Below, in pieces: positions 54,811 to 63,083 of a stretch of 64,000 bases of DNA. The stretch lies in NCBI RefSeq assembly GCF_000513135.1, contig NZ_BAUV01000009.1:62001-126000 (forward strand), read 5' to 3'. This DNA is from Halalkalibacter akibai JCM 9157 (GTDB lineage Bacteria; Bacillota; Bacilli; Bacillales; Bacillaceae_D). Within the stretch, counting starts at the first letter, position 1. Each line of letters begins with the position of its first letter. Position numbers and translations under genes: made by a program. The notes beneath the pieces were generated by a model that was not told the origin of the DNA, did no database searches, and worked only from the letters and a program-made list of their open reading frames with translations.

Positions 54811-55056
54811 AAAACAACAATGAGGCCTCTACTCATTGTTGATAGGTTAAGCAAAACATGCCAAACCATTCAATCTGTGAGATAGCCCTCCATATAGCTT
54901 GTATGCTATATGACAGTACTGCCCTTGTTCAGAACAGTCCCAGCTTATGGTTTGATGAGATTTCATAAGCTTCGGCAAACACCCCTTTTTGTTAGTTTCC
55001 ACGGATCTCATTCTCCTCCGCTAACATACTAATGATATTTGCACCTCTACCCTCAC
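54811..55056 (-). promoter_or_regulatory. Lysine riboswitch (L box) with attenuator terminator
   Basis: Read on the minus strand, the aptamer runs from about 55056 to 54870 and has the conserved L-box segments in order: TAGAGGTGC, AGTATG, a GGAG segment, AAAGGGG, TTGCCGAAGC, GCTGGGACTGT, GGCAGTACTGTC and GGAGGGCTATCTCAC. A terminator follows: AACAATGAG (54840 side) pairs with CTCATTGTT and is followed by seven T, ending at about 54811. Lysine binding should favour the terminator and switch dapA off. These blocks match the B. subtilis lysC leader closely, from memory. Confidence 0.95.
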
Positions 55057-55074
55057 TTCATTATTAGAAGTAAG

Positions 55075-55104
55075 ATATAACGTAATTTGTTTCTACCTTA
55101 TCAA
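55075..55104 (-). promoter_or_regulatory. Promoter of the dapA leader
   Basis: On the minus strand, TTGATA (55104-55099), an 18-base spacer and TTATAT (55080-55075), about 20 bases before the riboswitch. Confidence 0.55.
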
Positions 55105-55127
55105 ATGTTTTACATGATTGCAATGGT

Positions 55128-55286
55128 TTAACGCATTTTTCTTTTTTTTGGTGAAGTATTCTGAATTAAATTTAAGAGCTTATCTAATTCCTGGCTGCAT
55201 TGTATCGTAGCTTGAGCATTTAAACCATATTCTTTGGCAAATTTCAACATTTCAGATCGTTTTCGTTCTATTTCTACACATAACAT
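55128..55286 (-). CDS. Spo0E-like aspartyl-phosphate phosphatase
   Basis: A 52-residue protein with the family hallmark SQELDKLLN ('ATIQCSQELDKLLNLIQ', about residues 26-42), preceded by an antiparallel helix 'IERKRSEMLKFAKEYGLN'. Spo0E-type proteins dephosphorylate Spo0A-P and so hold back sporulation. The SQELD serine, glutamine and acidic residues needed for activity are present. It starts ATG 55286, with GGAAG upstream. It lies upstream of the dapA leader on the same strand. Small size makes it easy to miss. Confidence 0.85.
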   Translation of the reverse strand: MLCVEIERKRSEMLKFAKEYGLNAQATIQCSQELDKLLNLIQNTSPKKRKMR

Positions 55287-55565
55287 GTTTCTTCCAACTC
55301 CAACTTTATGAATTTTAAGAAACAGACCGGCTTAGCTGTTGTTGCTGGAATAGTATGTATTACAAAATCCTAATCAATCTGTCCATAACGACTATTATAA
55401 CCAAAAGAAATTTGTTGAAAAGTGTTTCTACTGAAGTAGTCATAATTAGATTTTATTAGTAAAGAATCGACAATTTTCTCTCATGGTGGTGCGTTAAGTA
55501 ATTTCTAAATATTTTCAGATTGAAAATCAATGATGATTCGCACACTACAAATAGGAGGGATTCCA
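55287..55565. other. 279-base gap
   Basis: This gap separates the divergent Spo0E-like and YhcN-type genes and must hold both promoters. I see no further gene. CACACTA near 55540 is a possible sigma-G-like -10, but no convincing -35 accompanies it. Confidence 0.4.
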
Positions 55566-56285
55566 ATGAAATGTATGAATTACCTACTCATGACTACTTT
55601 GCTTTTAACAGGATGCACAATTCCACAAAAAGCGGAGATGGGAGCTAATCCAGATCGAAATCAAGGTTATAGTGGCTATGGAGTAGCACAAACTAGACAG
55701 TTGGAAGGGCCATTATCTGATTTAATGGTACCTGACGATGCTCCTAAAGGGTTAACAGATCCAGCTCCTAGACTTGTAAGAGAAGGAGCTTATTTAACTG
55801 GTACAAGGGATCTGAGTATGAGAAATGACCATACTCGTTCGGGTCAACGGATTTTAAATAATCGTCCTGGTGTAGTTAGAGATAAATACGCACTTAGTAA
55901 CGAACCTAATGTCCAAAGTAAAAGGAGTAAACAAAACGCTAATACTCCGCTTCAAGCGACAGATTCTTTGACTCGCTTAATTGAACAACGAGTAGAATCA
56001 TTAGAAAATGTTCGAGATGCACACGTTATCTCCGATGGTGAGCGAATCGTAGTTGGATTAGAATCTAGAGAGCAGGACCGACCAAAATTACTTCGGGAAG
56101 TAGAACAGGAAATAAGTGAAGTAGTGGAACTGAATCAAGTTTACATTACAACGGATAGAAAGATCATTAACCGAATGAATGCATTAGAACATCAGGTAAG
56201 TTTACCAGCGCCATTTGAATCGGTAGGAGGAGCAATCGGCGATATTGTAGACTTAGTAGACGACGCTGCGCATGGACGCAGATAA
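55566..56285 (+). CDS. YhcN/YlaJ-family sporulation lipoprotein
   Basis: A 239-residue lipoprotein: signal peptide with lipobox 'LLLTGC' (Cys about residue 16), a Gly/Pro/Arg-rich linker, and a C-terminal YhcN/YlaJ domain ('LTRLIEQRVESLENVRDAHVISDGERIVVGLE', split at the conserved V-x-D-A-H-V, then 'VYITTDRKIINRMN'). Such proteins are found in the forespore membrane and spore coat/cortex and aid germination in some species. ATG 55566 follows AGGAGG; upstream codons at 55530 do not. A strong terminator overlaps its end. Confidence 0.85.
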   Translation: MKCMNYLLMTTLLLTGCTIPQKAEMGANPDRNQGYSGYGVAQTRQLEGPLSDLMVPDDAPKGLTDPAPRLVREGAYLTGTRDLSMRNDHTRSGQRILNNRPGVVRDKYALSNEPNVQSKRSKQNANTPLQATDSLTRLIEQRVESLENVRDAHVISDGERIVVGLESREQDRPKLLREVEQEISEVVELNQVYITTDRKIINRMNALEHQVSLPAPFESVGGAIGDIVDLVDDAAHGRR

Positions 56286-56315
56286 AGCAGGGGAGTATAC
56301 ACCCCTGCTTTTTTA
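56284..56315 (+). terminator. Terminator after the YhcN-type gene
   Basis: AAAGCAGGGG pairs with CCCCTGCTTT, then TTTT. Confidence 0.9.
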
Positions 56316-56355
56316 GGCCGAAAAAGCGAATTTTCCCACTTCTTTTCTTATTTTA

Positions 56356-56913
56356 TTAATATATTCCTAAATCTTCGGTAACTGATAAATACTCGCGTTC
56401 CATTAATTTATGAGACATAACGGCGTTCTCATAGTAAACCCTAGCATTTGTTAATTGTAGATGGTGAACCGGTTCCTTCATATCCTCTAAAATCCTTCTA
56501 AGAGCATCAATTTCAACTAAAGTGGATAAATGTACATGATGAAATCCGTCAAAAACACCTGGGCGGCTAAGCTCAACAAACGTTTCACTTTCATTTCGGA
56601 TTCTTTCTAATATAGAAAGTGCTTCATTAATCTCAGTTGAAGTAACTTGATTTTGCTCAAAAATATCATTGACATTCTCTAATAAAGTCGCAGTTTCACT
56701 TAGATAATGCCCGGCCTCACTTGCATAAATCTCCTGTTGCTCACTTTGAACCATTCTTTCCCGATTTTGACTATGATTACTAGGCGGCTCTGGAATTTGA
56801 CGAATTGTATTGAATTGTTGGGCCTCTACATCATTAGCGATATTAGCTTCAGAGTCAGCGCCGCAACCAGTTAACATAATCCCGACGGCAACTAGTAGTA
56901 AACTTTTTTTCAA
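56356..56913 (-). CDS. Lipoprotein of unknown function
   Basis: A 185-residue lipoprotein with lipobox 'GIMLTGC' (Cys about residue 17). The mature part is hydrophilic and helical ('EAGHYLSETATLLENVNDIF', 'EINEALSILERIRNESETFV', 'LVEIDALRRILEDMKE'), reading like a helical bundle. No family recognised. No good terminator was seen at its end. The start follows GGAGGCTGATGCT at a slightly long distance. Confidence 0.7.
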   Translation of the reverse strand: MKKSLLLVAVGIMLTGCGADSEANIANDVEAQQFNTIRQIPEPPSNHSQNRERMVQSEQQEIYASEAGHYLSETATLLENVNDIFEQNQVTSTEINEALSILERIRNESETFVELSRPGVFDGFHHVHLSTLVEIDALRRILEDMKEPVHHLQLTNARVYYENAVMSHKLMEREYLSVTEDLGIY

Positions 56914-57028
56914 GTAGCATCAGCCTCCGTAAAACAACGTTTATTTTAGTATGAAGAGATAAGGAAAAAATATGCATGAACGATAACTTTAGCTCGTATG
57001 ATGTAAAAAAGAGCGAGGGGGACGTCAG

Positions 57029-57232
57029 ATGAGCACGATCATAATCACGATTGCACTCTCAGCATTTTTCTTACTGTTTTTCGGAGTCATGATGCTTGGA
57101 AACAAAGTTTCGCATGTGATTGAACAAATTCAAGCTAAAGAAGCGGATCAGGAGTTAGCAAAAATTGAGTTAATGATGAATGAGGAACAGAATCAAAACC
57201 GGCTAATTCCTAAAAAGAGAAAAAAGAAGTAA
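57029..57232 (+). CDS. Small membrane protein with basic C-terminus
   Basis: A 67-residue protein with one N-terminal helix ('IIITIALSAFFLLFFGVMML'), a short amphipathic helix 'HVIEQIQAKEADQELAKIEL' and a basic tail KKRKKK. GAGGGGGA lies 8-9 bases before ATG. Divergent from the lipoprotein gene. Unknown function. Confidence 0.65.
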   Translation: MSTIIITIALSAFFLLFFGVMMLGNKVSHVIEQIQAKEADQELAKIELMMNEEQNQNRLIPKKRKKK

Positions 57233-57242
57233 AGGAACAACA

Positions 57243-57268
57243 AACATGCTATGGCATGTTTTTTTTGT
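57243..57268 (+). terminator. Terminator after the small membrane protein
   Basis: ACATGC-TAT-GGCATGT hairpin followed by eight T. Confidence 0.8.
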
Positions 57269-57387
57269 TTGGTTGAATTGCAAAGTTTGTTGTTTCTAAA
57301 TGTTATTCTCTTTTGGTGTAGTCGACTGAAACGAACACATCTTTCATACCGCTTACGAATTAAGCAACAAAAAATGAGAAAATAGCC

Positions 57388-57428
57388 AAAAAAAACTTCA
57401 AAACTTGTAGCGTACACAAGTTTTGAAG
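57388..57428 (-). terminator. Terminator of the EmrE-type gene
   Basis: CTTCAAAACTTGT pairs perfectly with ACAAGTTTTGAAG; on the minus strand eight T follow. Confidence 0.9.
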
Positions 57429-57441
57429 CGCTTGGTCAATA

Positions 57442-58404
57442 TTAAACATTCACTTTCTGAGGCTTCGCAACAGTTGTTAGTTGCGGTTTCTTAACAGAGT
57501 AATAACTGTGAAGAGCTATCCCGAAGATAATAATGACAATACCAGTTAATGCGATAGAGTCTGGCCAAGAACTGTTTAATAAAAAGACTTCACCTAAAAT
57601 AACAAAGATAATCTGAATGGAGATTGTAGCCTCAACAGCAGCTAAATGTTCAGGAGAATGACGAACAAGATTAGTCGCAAAGAAGAATAGCATCGTTGCA
57701 ATAACACCAGAGCAAATGGCAACTAGAAAACTTTGTATGACTTGGTTTTGACTAGGTAGCCCTATAGAAACAAACCCATACAATGATAAAATAAACCAAT
57801 AAGGTAAACTAGCTAATGTCATGCCCAGAACGCGTTGAAATGTATCCAATTGATCATTACATACGGCCATCATTTTTCGATTACCGAGTGGGTAAGCGAA
57901 GCAAGCAATGAGAACAGGAATGCAACCAAGAAGCATAATCGACAAAGAAACAGATTCAAAGTGTCTTACTTGTATGAGGACGATCCCAGCAAAAATAATA
58001 GAAGAAATAGCCAATGGTTTAATAGGAATCTTCATCCGCGACTCGCCGTTAGTGGATTTGAAAAGAGGCGTTAGTAAAACACCTGCAATAATAGTGAATT
58101 GCCATGTACCTGCAATTAACCATGCTGGACCATATGCAGCTGCAAATGTAATAGGAGCATAAAAAAGCACGAAACCAACGAAGCTCCAGATCAGCCAAGG
58201 TTTTGGATTTGACATTAATTCTTTCCATAAAGGTTTAAAGTTTTTTCTCCATAATACAAGCGCAATTAGAAAAGGTACCATGAAAATAAAACGTAAAGAG
58301 GACCCCCAAATCCAACTCCCTCCAGAAATTTCCATAGAACGATTAAGCACAAAAGTAGAAGCGAAAAATAGTGATGATAAAATTCCAAGTATAATAGCTC
58401 TCAT
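57442..58404 (-). CDS. EmrE-type multidrug resistance efflux family transporter
   Basis: A 320-residue, roughly ten-helix membrane protein of the DMT superfamily (PF13536-like). It opens with 'MRAIILGILSSLFFASTFVLNRSMEISGG' (split at the conserved N-R), and has 'TFAAAYGPAWLIAGTWQFTI' and 'HLAAVEATISIQIIFVILGE'. The substrate is unknown. ATG 58404 follows GGGAGGCC; the upstream extension has no ribosome site. It stands alone. Confidence 0.8.
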   Translation of the reverse strand: MRAIILGILSSLFFASTFVLNRSMEISGGSWIWGSSLRFIFMVPFLIALVLWRKNFKPLWKELMSNPKPWLIWSFVGFVLFYAPITFAAAYGPAWLIAGTWQFTIIAGVLLTPLFKSTNGESRMKIPIKPLAISSIIFAGIVLIQVRHFESVSLSIMLLGCIPVLIACFAYPLGNRKMMAVCNDQLDTFQRVLGMTLASLPYWFILSLYGFVSIGLPSQNQVIQSFLVAICSGVIATMLFFFATNLVRHSPEHLAAVEATISIQIIFVILGEVFLLNSSWPDSIALTGIVIIIFGIALHSYYSVKKPQLTTVAKPQKVNV

Positions 58405-58707
58405 GTGGCCTCCCTCAGCATACAATTTCTTTTTTATCATGTTAAAGGACAAAGACAAAAAATGGAAGCATTAAGTTTGGTTTATAAATATTTTTTTTGA
58501 AAGGTGAATGATTTGCTTTTTAAGTATGGTGAGAATAGGATGAATAGAAATAATAATACTTCATTACTTAATCTTCCAACTGAAACACGGAAATTCCATG
58601 AATGGACTTGTCATTCCGAGGATAATGTAAGAAATATCTATTTATTGGTCTTTTCATAAGTCGAAGAAATTCCAGGTATCATTTTAACAGGAAAAGGAGT
58701 GAGGGGT
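58405..58707. other. 300-base gap
   Basis: This divergent region holds a 39-codon frame from ATG 58540 to 58659 ('LLNLPTETRKFHEWTCHSED') with only a weak ribosome site. It could be a real small gene or a fragment; I cannot assign it. The right end has AAAAGGAG, the ribosome site of the DUF523 gene. Confidence 0.4.
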
Positions 58708-59678
58708 GTGCGAGCGTTCGCAAGACCAAAAGTTGTTGTTAGTAAATGTCTTGAGTTTGGTGCGTGTAGATATAATGGTGATAGAATCACGGACGCTACA
58801 GTAGCTAGATTAAACGATTTTGTTGATTTTTACCCTATTTGTCCTGAAATTGAGATTGGATAGGTACTCCGAGAGAAGTTATTCGCCTTGTTGTAGATGG
58901 GGAGTGCAGTAAATTGGTTCAACCGAAGTACAATCGCGACTTAACTGAAAATATGATTAGTTTTTCAAATGATTTCCTTCAGAATCTTATTGAAGTAGAC
59001 GGTTTCCTATTAAAAAGTAGATCGCCGACATGTGGCATAACTGATGCGAAAATATACGCTAAAATAGATAATTCTCCTGTAGTACGAACTGGAAGTGGAA
59101 CGTTTGCTACTCAGATCCAATCGATATATCCTTCTAAACCAATGGAAGATGAAGGGCGTTTAAAAAATTTTATTTTAAGAGAACACTTTTTTACACATTT
59201 ATTTACCGTATCCGATTTCCGTATTGTTAAACAAAGTATGAAAATAAGTGCTCTTATGAATTTTCATGCTAAAAATAAATATCTCTTTATGGCCTGTCAT
59301 CAAGAGAATATGAGGGAGATGGGAAGAATTGTAGCAAATCATAAGAACTTATCTATTCAAGAAGTATTTGATCAATACGAGGATGGGTTATCTAGATTAT
59401 TTGCTAAACCACTTAAAATAACTTCTCATATAAATGTTTGTGAACATGTATTCGGATATTTCTCCAAACAATTAACTACTGGAGAAAAACAGCACTTTTA
59501 CACACTTTTAGAGCAATATCGCGAGAAAAAAATTCCTTTAAGTAGCGTGTTAGTTGTGTTGCGTTCGTGGTGTTATCGCTTTGAAAATGAATATTTATTA
59601 AATCAAACATACTTCGAACCTTACCCTGAAGATCTTATCGCAATAAGTGATTCAGGGAAAGGAAGAGCATTGTCGTAG
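58708..59678 (+). pseudogene. DUF523/DUF1722 fusion protein, one-base frame break near 58861
   Basis: The N-terminal part is a DUF523 (TudS-like) domain with cysteines in 'VVVSKCLEFGACRYNG', 'YPICPEIEIG' and 'SRSPTCGITDAKIY', which bind an Fe-S cluster in thiouracil desulfurase TudS. The C-terminal half is DUF1722 ('LREHFFTHLFTVSDFR', 'MNFHAKNKYLFMACHQENMREMG', 'LRSWCYRFENEYL'). The frame stops at TAG 58861 after 'EIEIG'; one added base gives 'GLGTPREVIRLVVDGE...' and a 323-residue protein, the usual length of this fusion. GTG 58708 follows AAGGAG. Confidence 0.85.
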
Positions 59679-59738
59679 ACTGGGAACAGTCTATTTTTTT
59701 GTGTGAATTTTTGTATTAACACAACCAAGAAAAATATG

Positions 59739-59768
59739 TTGACTATTATAGTACAGATTGCATATAAT
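59739..59768 (+). promoter_or_regulatory. Promoter of the 32-residue gene
   Basis: TTGACT (59739-59744), an 18-base spacer and TATAAT (59763-59768), about 56 bases before the start codon. Confidence 0.7.
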
Positions 59769-59824
59769 AAAAGCAAGAGAAGAATAAAACTATTCAAACA
59801 ATTCTAACTAAGGAGATGAGCATC

Positions 59825-59923
59825 ATGAAAAAATCACAAATAGGTACTGAACGCAAACCAATTGAAATTAAAGAGGATGAATCAATCCTTCAATCTATCA
59901 ACGATTACTATAGTCGAAATTAA
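59825..59923 (+). CDS. Small hydrophilic protein (32 residues)
   Basis: Reads MKKSQIGTERKPIEIKEDES and ends SINDYYSRN. AAGGAG lies 9 bases before the ATG, a consensus promoter lies upstream and a terminator downstream, so the unit is complete. No signal peptide or membrane segment. I do not recognise the family; a spore or regulatory peptide are both possible. Confidence 0.6.
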   Translation: MKKSQIGTERKPIEIKEDESILQSINDYYSRN

Positions 59924-59937
59924 GTTGAAAGAATAAA

Positions 59938-59982
59938 AGGGAAACCAATTATCCGTACAGGGAGCTAAGGTTTCCTTTTTGT
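59938..59982 (+). terminator. Terminator after the 32-residue gene
   Basis: AAGGGAAACC pairs with GGTTTCCTTT across a 24-base loop, followed by a T-run. Confidence 0.65.
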
Positions 59983-60045
59983 TATTCTGTTATGACACAG
60001 AGTGAGGAAAGTATTTAGTATTTCTTCACTAAACTGGAAAGTTAC

Positions 60046-60074
60046 TTGCAATTTTCGCTAGAATAAGATATAGT
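60046..60074 (+). promoter_or_regulatory. Promoter of the putative structured RNA
   Basis: TTGCAA (60046-60051), a 17-base spacer and TATAGT (60069-60074), predicting a start near 60081. Confidence 0.6.
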
Positions 60075-60080
60075 AATTAT

Positions 60081-60318
60081 AGGTCGTCAAATCTAAAACA
60101 AATAGCGCTTTTCATTCAGCTGGCGCGGTCAAGGAACCGTAAGGATGAACGAGAGGCAGGGCTTTCATCGTCTGGAGATTGATAGATGAATCCTAGATAC
60201 ACCCATATAAATTTTTATTGCATCAATTAGCAACGCTATAGAGAGTCTAGTATTCACATGTTATAAGGGATATTCACTCGATTCGTAGTTGATGTTCCTT
60301 ATAATATGTGAATTTTTA
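60081..60318 (+). ncRNA. Possible structured RNA or long csp leader
   Basis: About 240 bases between a good promoter and a strong hairpin with T-rich tail (ATTCACATGTTATAAGG at 60252-60268 pairing with CCTTATAATATGTGAAT at 60297-60313, one mismatch). Within it are short paired segments: GCGC (60105-60108) with GCGC (60123-60126), CGGT (60126-60129) with ACCG (60136-60139), and GATGAA (60144-60149) with TTCATC (60164-60169), all locally GC-richer than the surroundings. No coding frame with a ribosome site was seen. It could be a small RNA, or a riboswitch/thermosensor leader of the cold-shock gene 60 bases on. It matches no class I can name. Confidence 0.4.
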
Positions 60319-60381
60319 TTTACCGGATTGTAAATACGATTGCATATTAAGTAAAATTATTTTAAGATTGGGGTTTTAAGC

Positions 60382-60585
60382 ATGGCACAAACTGGAACAG
60401 TTAAATGGTTTAACGCAGAAAAAGGATTCGGTTTCATTGAAGTAGAAGGCGGTAACGACGTATTCGTACACTTCAGCGCTATTACTGGTGAAGGTTTCAA
60501 ATCACTTGACGAAGGTCAATCTGTTGAATTTGAAATCGTAGAAGGCGACCGTGGACCACAAGCAGCTAACGTTGTAAAACTATAG
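60382..60585 (+). CDS. Cold-shock protein (CspA family)
   Basis: A 67-residue single OB-fold protein that binds single-stranded RNA and DNA and melts RNA structure at low temperature. RNP1 'KGFGFIEV' (about residues 14-21) and RNP2 'VFVHFSAI' (about 27-34) are complete, along with '[11 protein letters not shown]'. Size is that of B. subtilis CspB/C/D; paralogue cannot be told. The codon use is more uniform than its neighbours, as in highly expressed genes. A possible promoter (TTGTAA 60328, TAAAAT 60352) lies between the upstream hairpin and the gene. Confidence 0.95.
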   Translation: MAQTGTVKWFNAEKGFGFIEVEGGNDVFVHFSAITGEGFKSLDEGQSVEFEIVEGDRGPQAANVVKL

Positions 60586-60593
60586 ATGGTTCT

Positions 60594-60630
60594 AAAAAGA
60601 CATTGTTCAACTGAACAATGTCTTTTTTTA
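60594..60630 (+). terminator. Terminator after csp
   Basis: AAAAGACATTGTTCA pairs with TGAACAATGTCTTTT, followed by TTT. Confidence 0.92.
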
Positions 60631-60839
60631 GGTTCTATCCTAAGACCATGATGTTATTGATTTCGTGCTTGAGTAAAGGGAAATAAAAAGAACAACAGAT
60701 CCATTAGTTTTAAAATAAACAAATTAGGATTCCATAATTATATTATGTAAACTAGTGTTGTTTTCAAAGAAATATAGGTGTAAATTAACTATAAAATAAG
60801 GTAAAATTATCCTAATAATAGGTTGTAGAGGAGAGAAAA

Positions 60840-62873
60840 ATGAGAAAAGAAACCATACTGATCTTTCACTTATTTATGATTATCGTTTTATTAATCGGTT
60901 GTTCAAATGAAACGCAGCCTCCTGATGAAGTTTTTGAAGACTTTTCTTTAGCGTGGAAACAAGGAAACTATGATGTGATGTATGAGTTCCTTTCTACAAC
61001 ATCAAAAACGATGATATCAGAAGAAGAATTTATTCAGTTGTATACTAATACATATGAAGAAATCCAGAAATCTAATCTAGATGTTGAATTGATTATCGAA
61101 GATGAAGAAAATCTTGATTTAACAGAAAACGAGATTGTTTTACCTTTTGTGAAAAATATATCTATGTTTACAGGTGATATGGATTTTGAATCATTCGTTT
61201 CTTTGTCCTTAGATGAAGAAAACAATGAATGGAAAGTAGATTGGTCACCTAGTCTTGTTTTTCCAATGATGGTTGAAGGAGATCAGGTGAAGCTTAGAGT
61301 ACTCTACCCAAGTCAAAGAGGAGAAATCTTCGACCGAAATGGAATGGGATTAGCTATAAATGGAGAAATCTACGAAATAGGAGTAGTTCCAGGTAGAATC
61401 GAAGATGAAGAATCTGAGCTAAAACAACTTAGTGACAAAATTGATGTATCTGAAGATTATATAATTGGTCGAATGAATCAAAGTTGGGTTGGTGAGGAGA
61501 CTTTTGTGCCAATAAAAAAAGTGGCGCTTGATCAAGAGACCTTTGTAGAGGAAGTATATCAATCTATTCCTTTTGCTACCTATCGGAAAGTGCCAGCTAG
61601 AGTTTATCCGGCAGGAAAAGCTGCAGCCCATCTAACAGGTTACTTACAGATGGTTACAGCTGAGGAAGTAGAAGAAGATACAACCAACTTCTACACCAAC
61701 CAATCGCAAATTGGGAGAGCTGGACTTGAGGCTCTATTTGAAGAGCGCCTACGTGGAATGATTGGTGGAGAGATATATATTGAAGGGGAAGATGGCAATC
61801 AAAAAGATGTTATTCAGAGAAATGAAGCCGTTAATGGAGAAACAATTCGATTAACAATTGATGCATCGCTACAGCAGGCTATCTTTAACAAATTAAATCA
61901 AGATAAAGATAGTGGAACAAGCGTTGCCCTAGATCCTGTGACAGGTGAAGTACTTAGTTTAGTCAATTCTCCTGCATACGACCCAAACGAATTTATTCTT
62001 GGTATGTCTAAAGATAGATTCGATCAACTGCAACACGATGAGAAGCGCCCTTTAACAAATCGCTTTTCGCAATCATTCATACCAGGTTCGACAATTAAAC
62101 CAATAACAGCAGCTGTTGCCCTTAAAAATGGTTTGGATCCTGATAAGAAGATATCGAGTTCAGACGAAGGGTGGCAAAAAGATCCTTCATGGGGCAATCA
62201 TTTAGTTAGACGTGTATCCAATCCATTAACAGAGTTAAATTTATTTGAAGCGATGTTGTATTCCGATAATATTTATTTTGCTAAAATAGCTACTGACTTA
62301 GGAATTGATGTGTTCCAAGAAGGCTTCGATCATTTTGGATTTGGCAATAAATTACCGTTTGTTTACGGCTTTGCTGAGTCGAAATTAGCAGTAGAAGAAA
62401 TTGATTCTGATGTTCTCCTTGCTGATACTGCTTACGGGCAAGGTGAGATGTTGGTTAACCCACTTCACTTAGCATTAATGTATTCGACATTTGTGAATTC
62501 AGGCTCAATTTCAAAGCCATTGCTTCTTTTAGATGAACAACAAGAGCTCTGGAAAGAGAGTGTAGTTAGTGAAGAGCATTCAGATATTGTACTTCAATCT
62601 ATGATAGCAGTGGTAAATAACAGCCAAGGTACGGCATCTCATGCAAAGCTTGATCAGATGATGTTAGCTGGAAAAACGGGTACAGCTGAGCATAAAGAAA
62701 CTCGTGAAGTAGATGAAGCTGGTGCTGAAACAGGATGGTTTGTTGCTGTAGATGCAGACCAACCAGATCTTTTGATGTTGATGATGATTGAAAATGTGAA
62801 TGAAGGAAATCGTGGAAGTTCATATGTAGTGACAAAAGTGAAAGAATTGTTTCAAGAATACAGTAGAAATTAA
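60840..62873 (+). CDS. pbpC: Penicillin-binding transpeptidase PbpC-type (PBP3, MecA-like)
   Basis: A 677-residue class B transpeptidase with an N-terminal lipobox 'IVLLIGC' (Cys about residue 21), a MecA_N/NTF2-like domain (about residues 30-145), the PBP dimerisation domain ('SQRGEIFDRNGMGLAING' and 'GRAGLEALFEERLRG') and the transpeptidase domain. Active-site motifs are 'PGSTIKP' (nucleophile Ser), 'YSDN' and 'AGKTGTAEH'. Domain order and length match B. subtilis PbpC (668), a low-affinity enzyme. GAGGAGAG lies just before ATG. It is flanked by terminators, so expressed alone. Confidence 0.93.
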   Translation: MRKETILIFHLFMIIVLLIGCSNETQPPDEVFEDFSLAWKQGNYDVMYEFLSTTSKTMISEEEFIQLYTNTYEEIQKSNLDVELIIEDEENLDLTENEIVLPFVKNISMFTGDMDFESFVSLSLDEENNEWKVDWSPSLVFPMMVEGDQVKLRVLYPSQRGEIFDRNGMGLAINGEIYEIGVVPGRIEDEESELKQLSDKIDVSEDYIIGRMNQSWVGEETFVPIKKVALDQETFVEEVYQSIPFATYRKVPARVYPAGKAAAHLTGYLQMVTAEEVEEDTTNFYTNQSQIGRAGLEALFEERLRGMIGGEIYIEGEDGNQKDVIQRNEAVNGETIRLTIDASLQQAIFNKLNQDKDSGTSVALDPVTGEVLSLVNSPAYDPNEFILGMSKDRFDQLQHDEKRPLTNRFSQSFIPGSTIKPITAAVALKNGLDPDKKISSSDEGWQKDPSWGNHLVRRVSNPLTELNLFEAMLYSDNIYFAKIATDLGIDVFQEGFDHFGFGNKLPFVYGFAESKLAVEEIDSDVLLADTAYGQGEMLVNPLHLALMYSTFVNSGSISKPLLLLDEQQELWKESVVSEEHSDIVLQSMIAVVNNSQGTASHAKLDQMMLAGKTGTAEHKETREVDEAGAETGWFVAVDADQPDLLMLMMIENVNEGNRGSSYVVTKVKELFQEYSRN

Positions 62874-62875
62874 AG

Positions 62876-62925
62876 AAAAAGAGTTATTCTAAGGTGATAA
62901 GCCTTATGAGTAACTCTTTTTTTTA
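62876..62925 (+). terminator. Terminator after pbpC
   Basis: AAAAAGAGTTA...AAGG pairs with CCTT...TAACTCTTTTT with an internal mismatch loop; eight T follow. Confidence 0.85.
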
Positions 62926-63083
62926 CATTTGAAAAAAGGTTAGCATGTTTTGGGAATTGTGAATATAATAGTATTGTAAGGGCTTACATTTTTATTTGGT
63001 TAAAAAAATCAGATTTTACGTCTATAAGAATAAGATCATGTATACACATGTCAATACCAATTTAAGGGTGAGGGGTGTGCACA

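Noticed and set aside
60170-60230. A CCTAGATACACCCATATAAA stretch resembling part of a preQ1-I riboswitch
   Set aside because: The 5' strand needed for the P1 helix is not complementary, and csp is not a queuosine gene.
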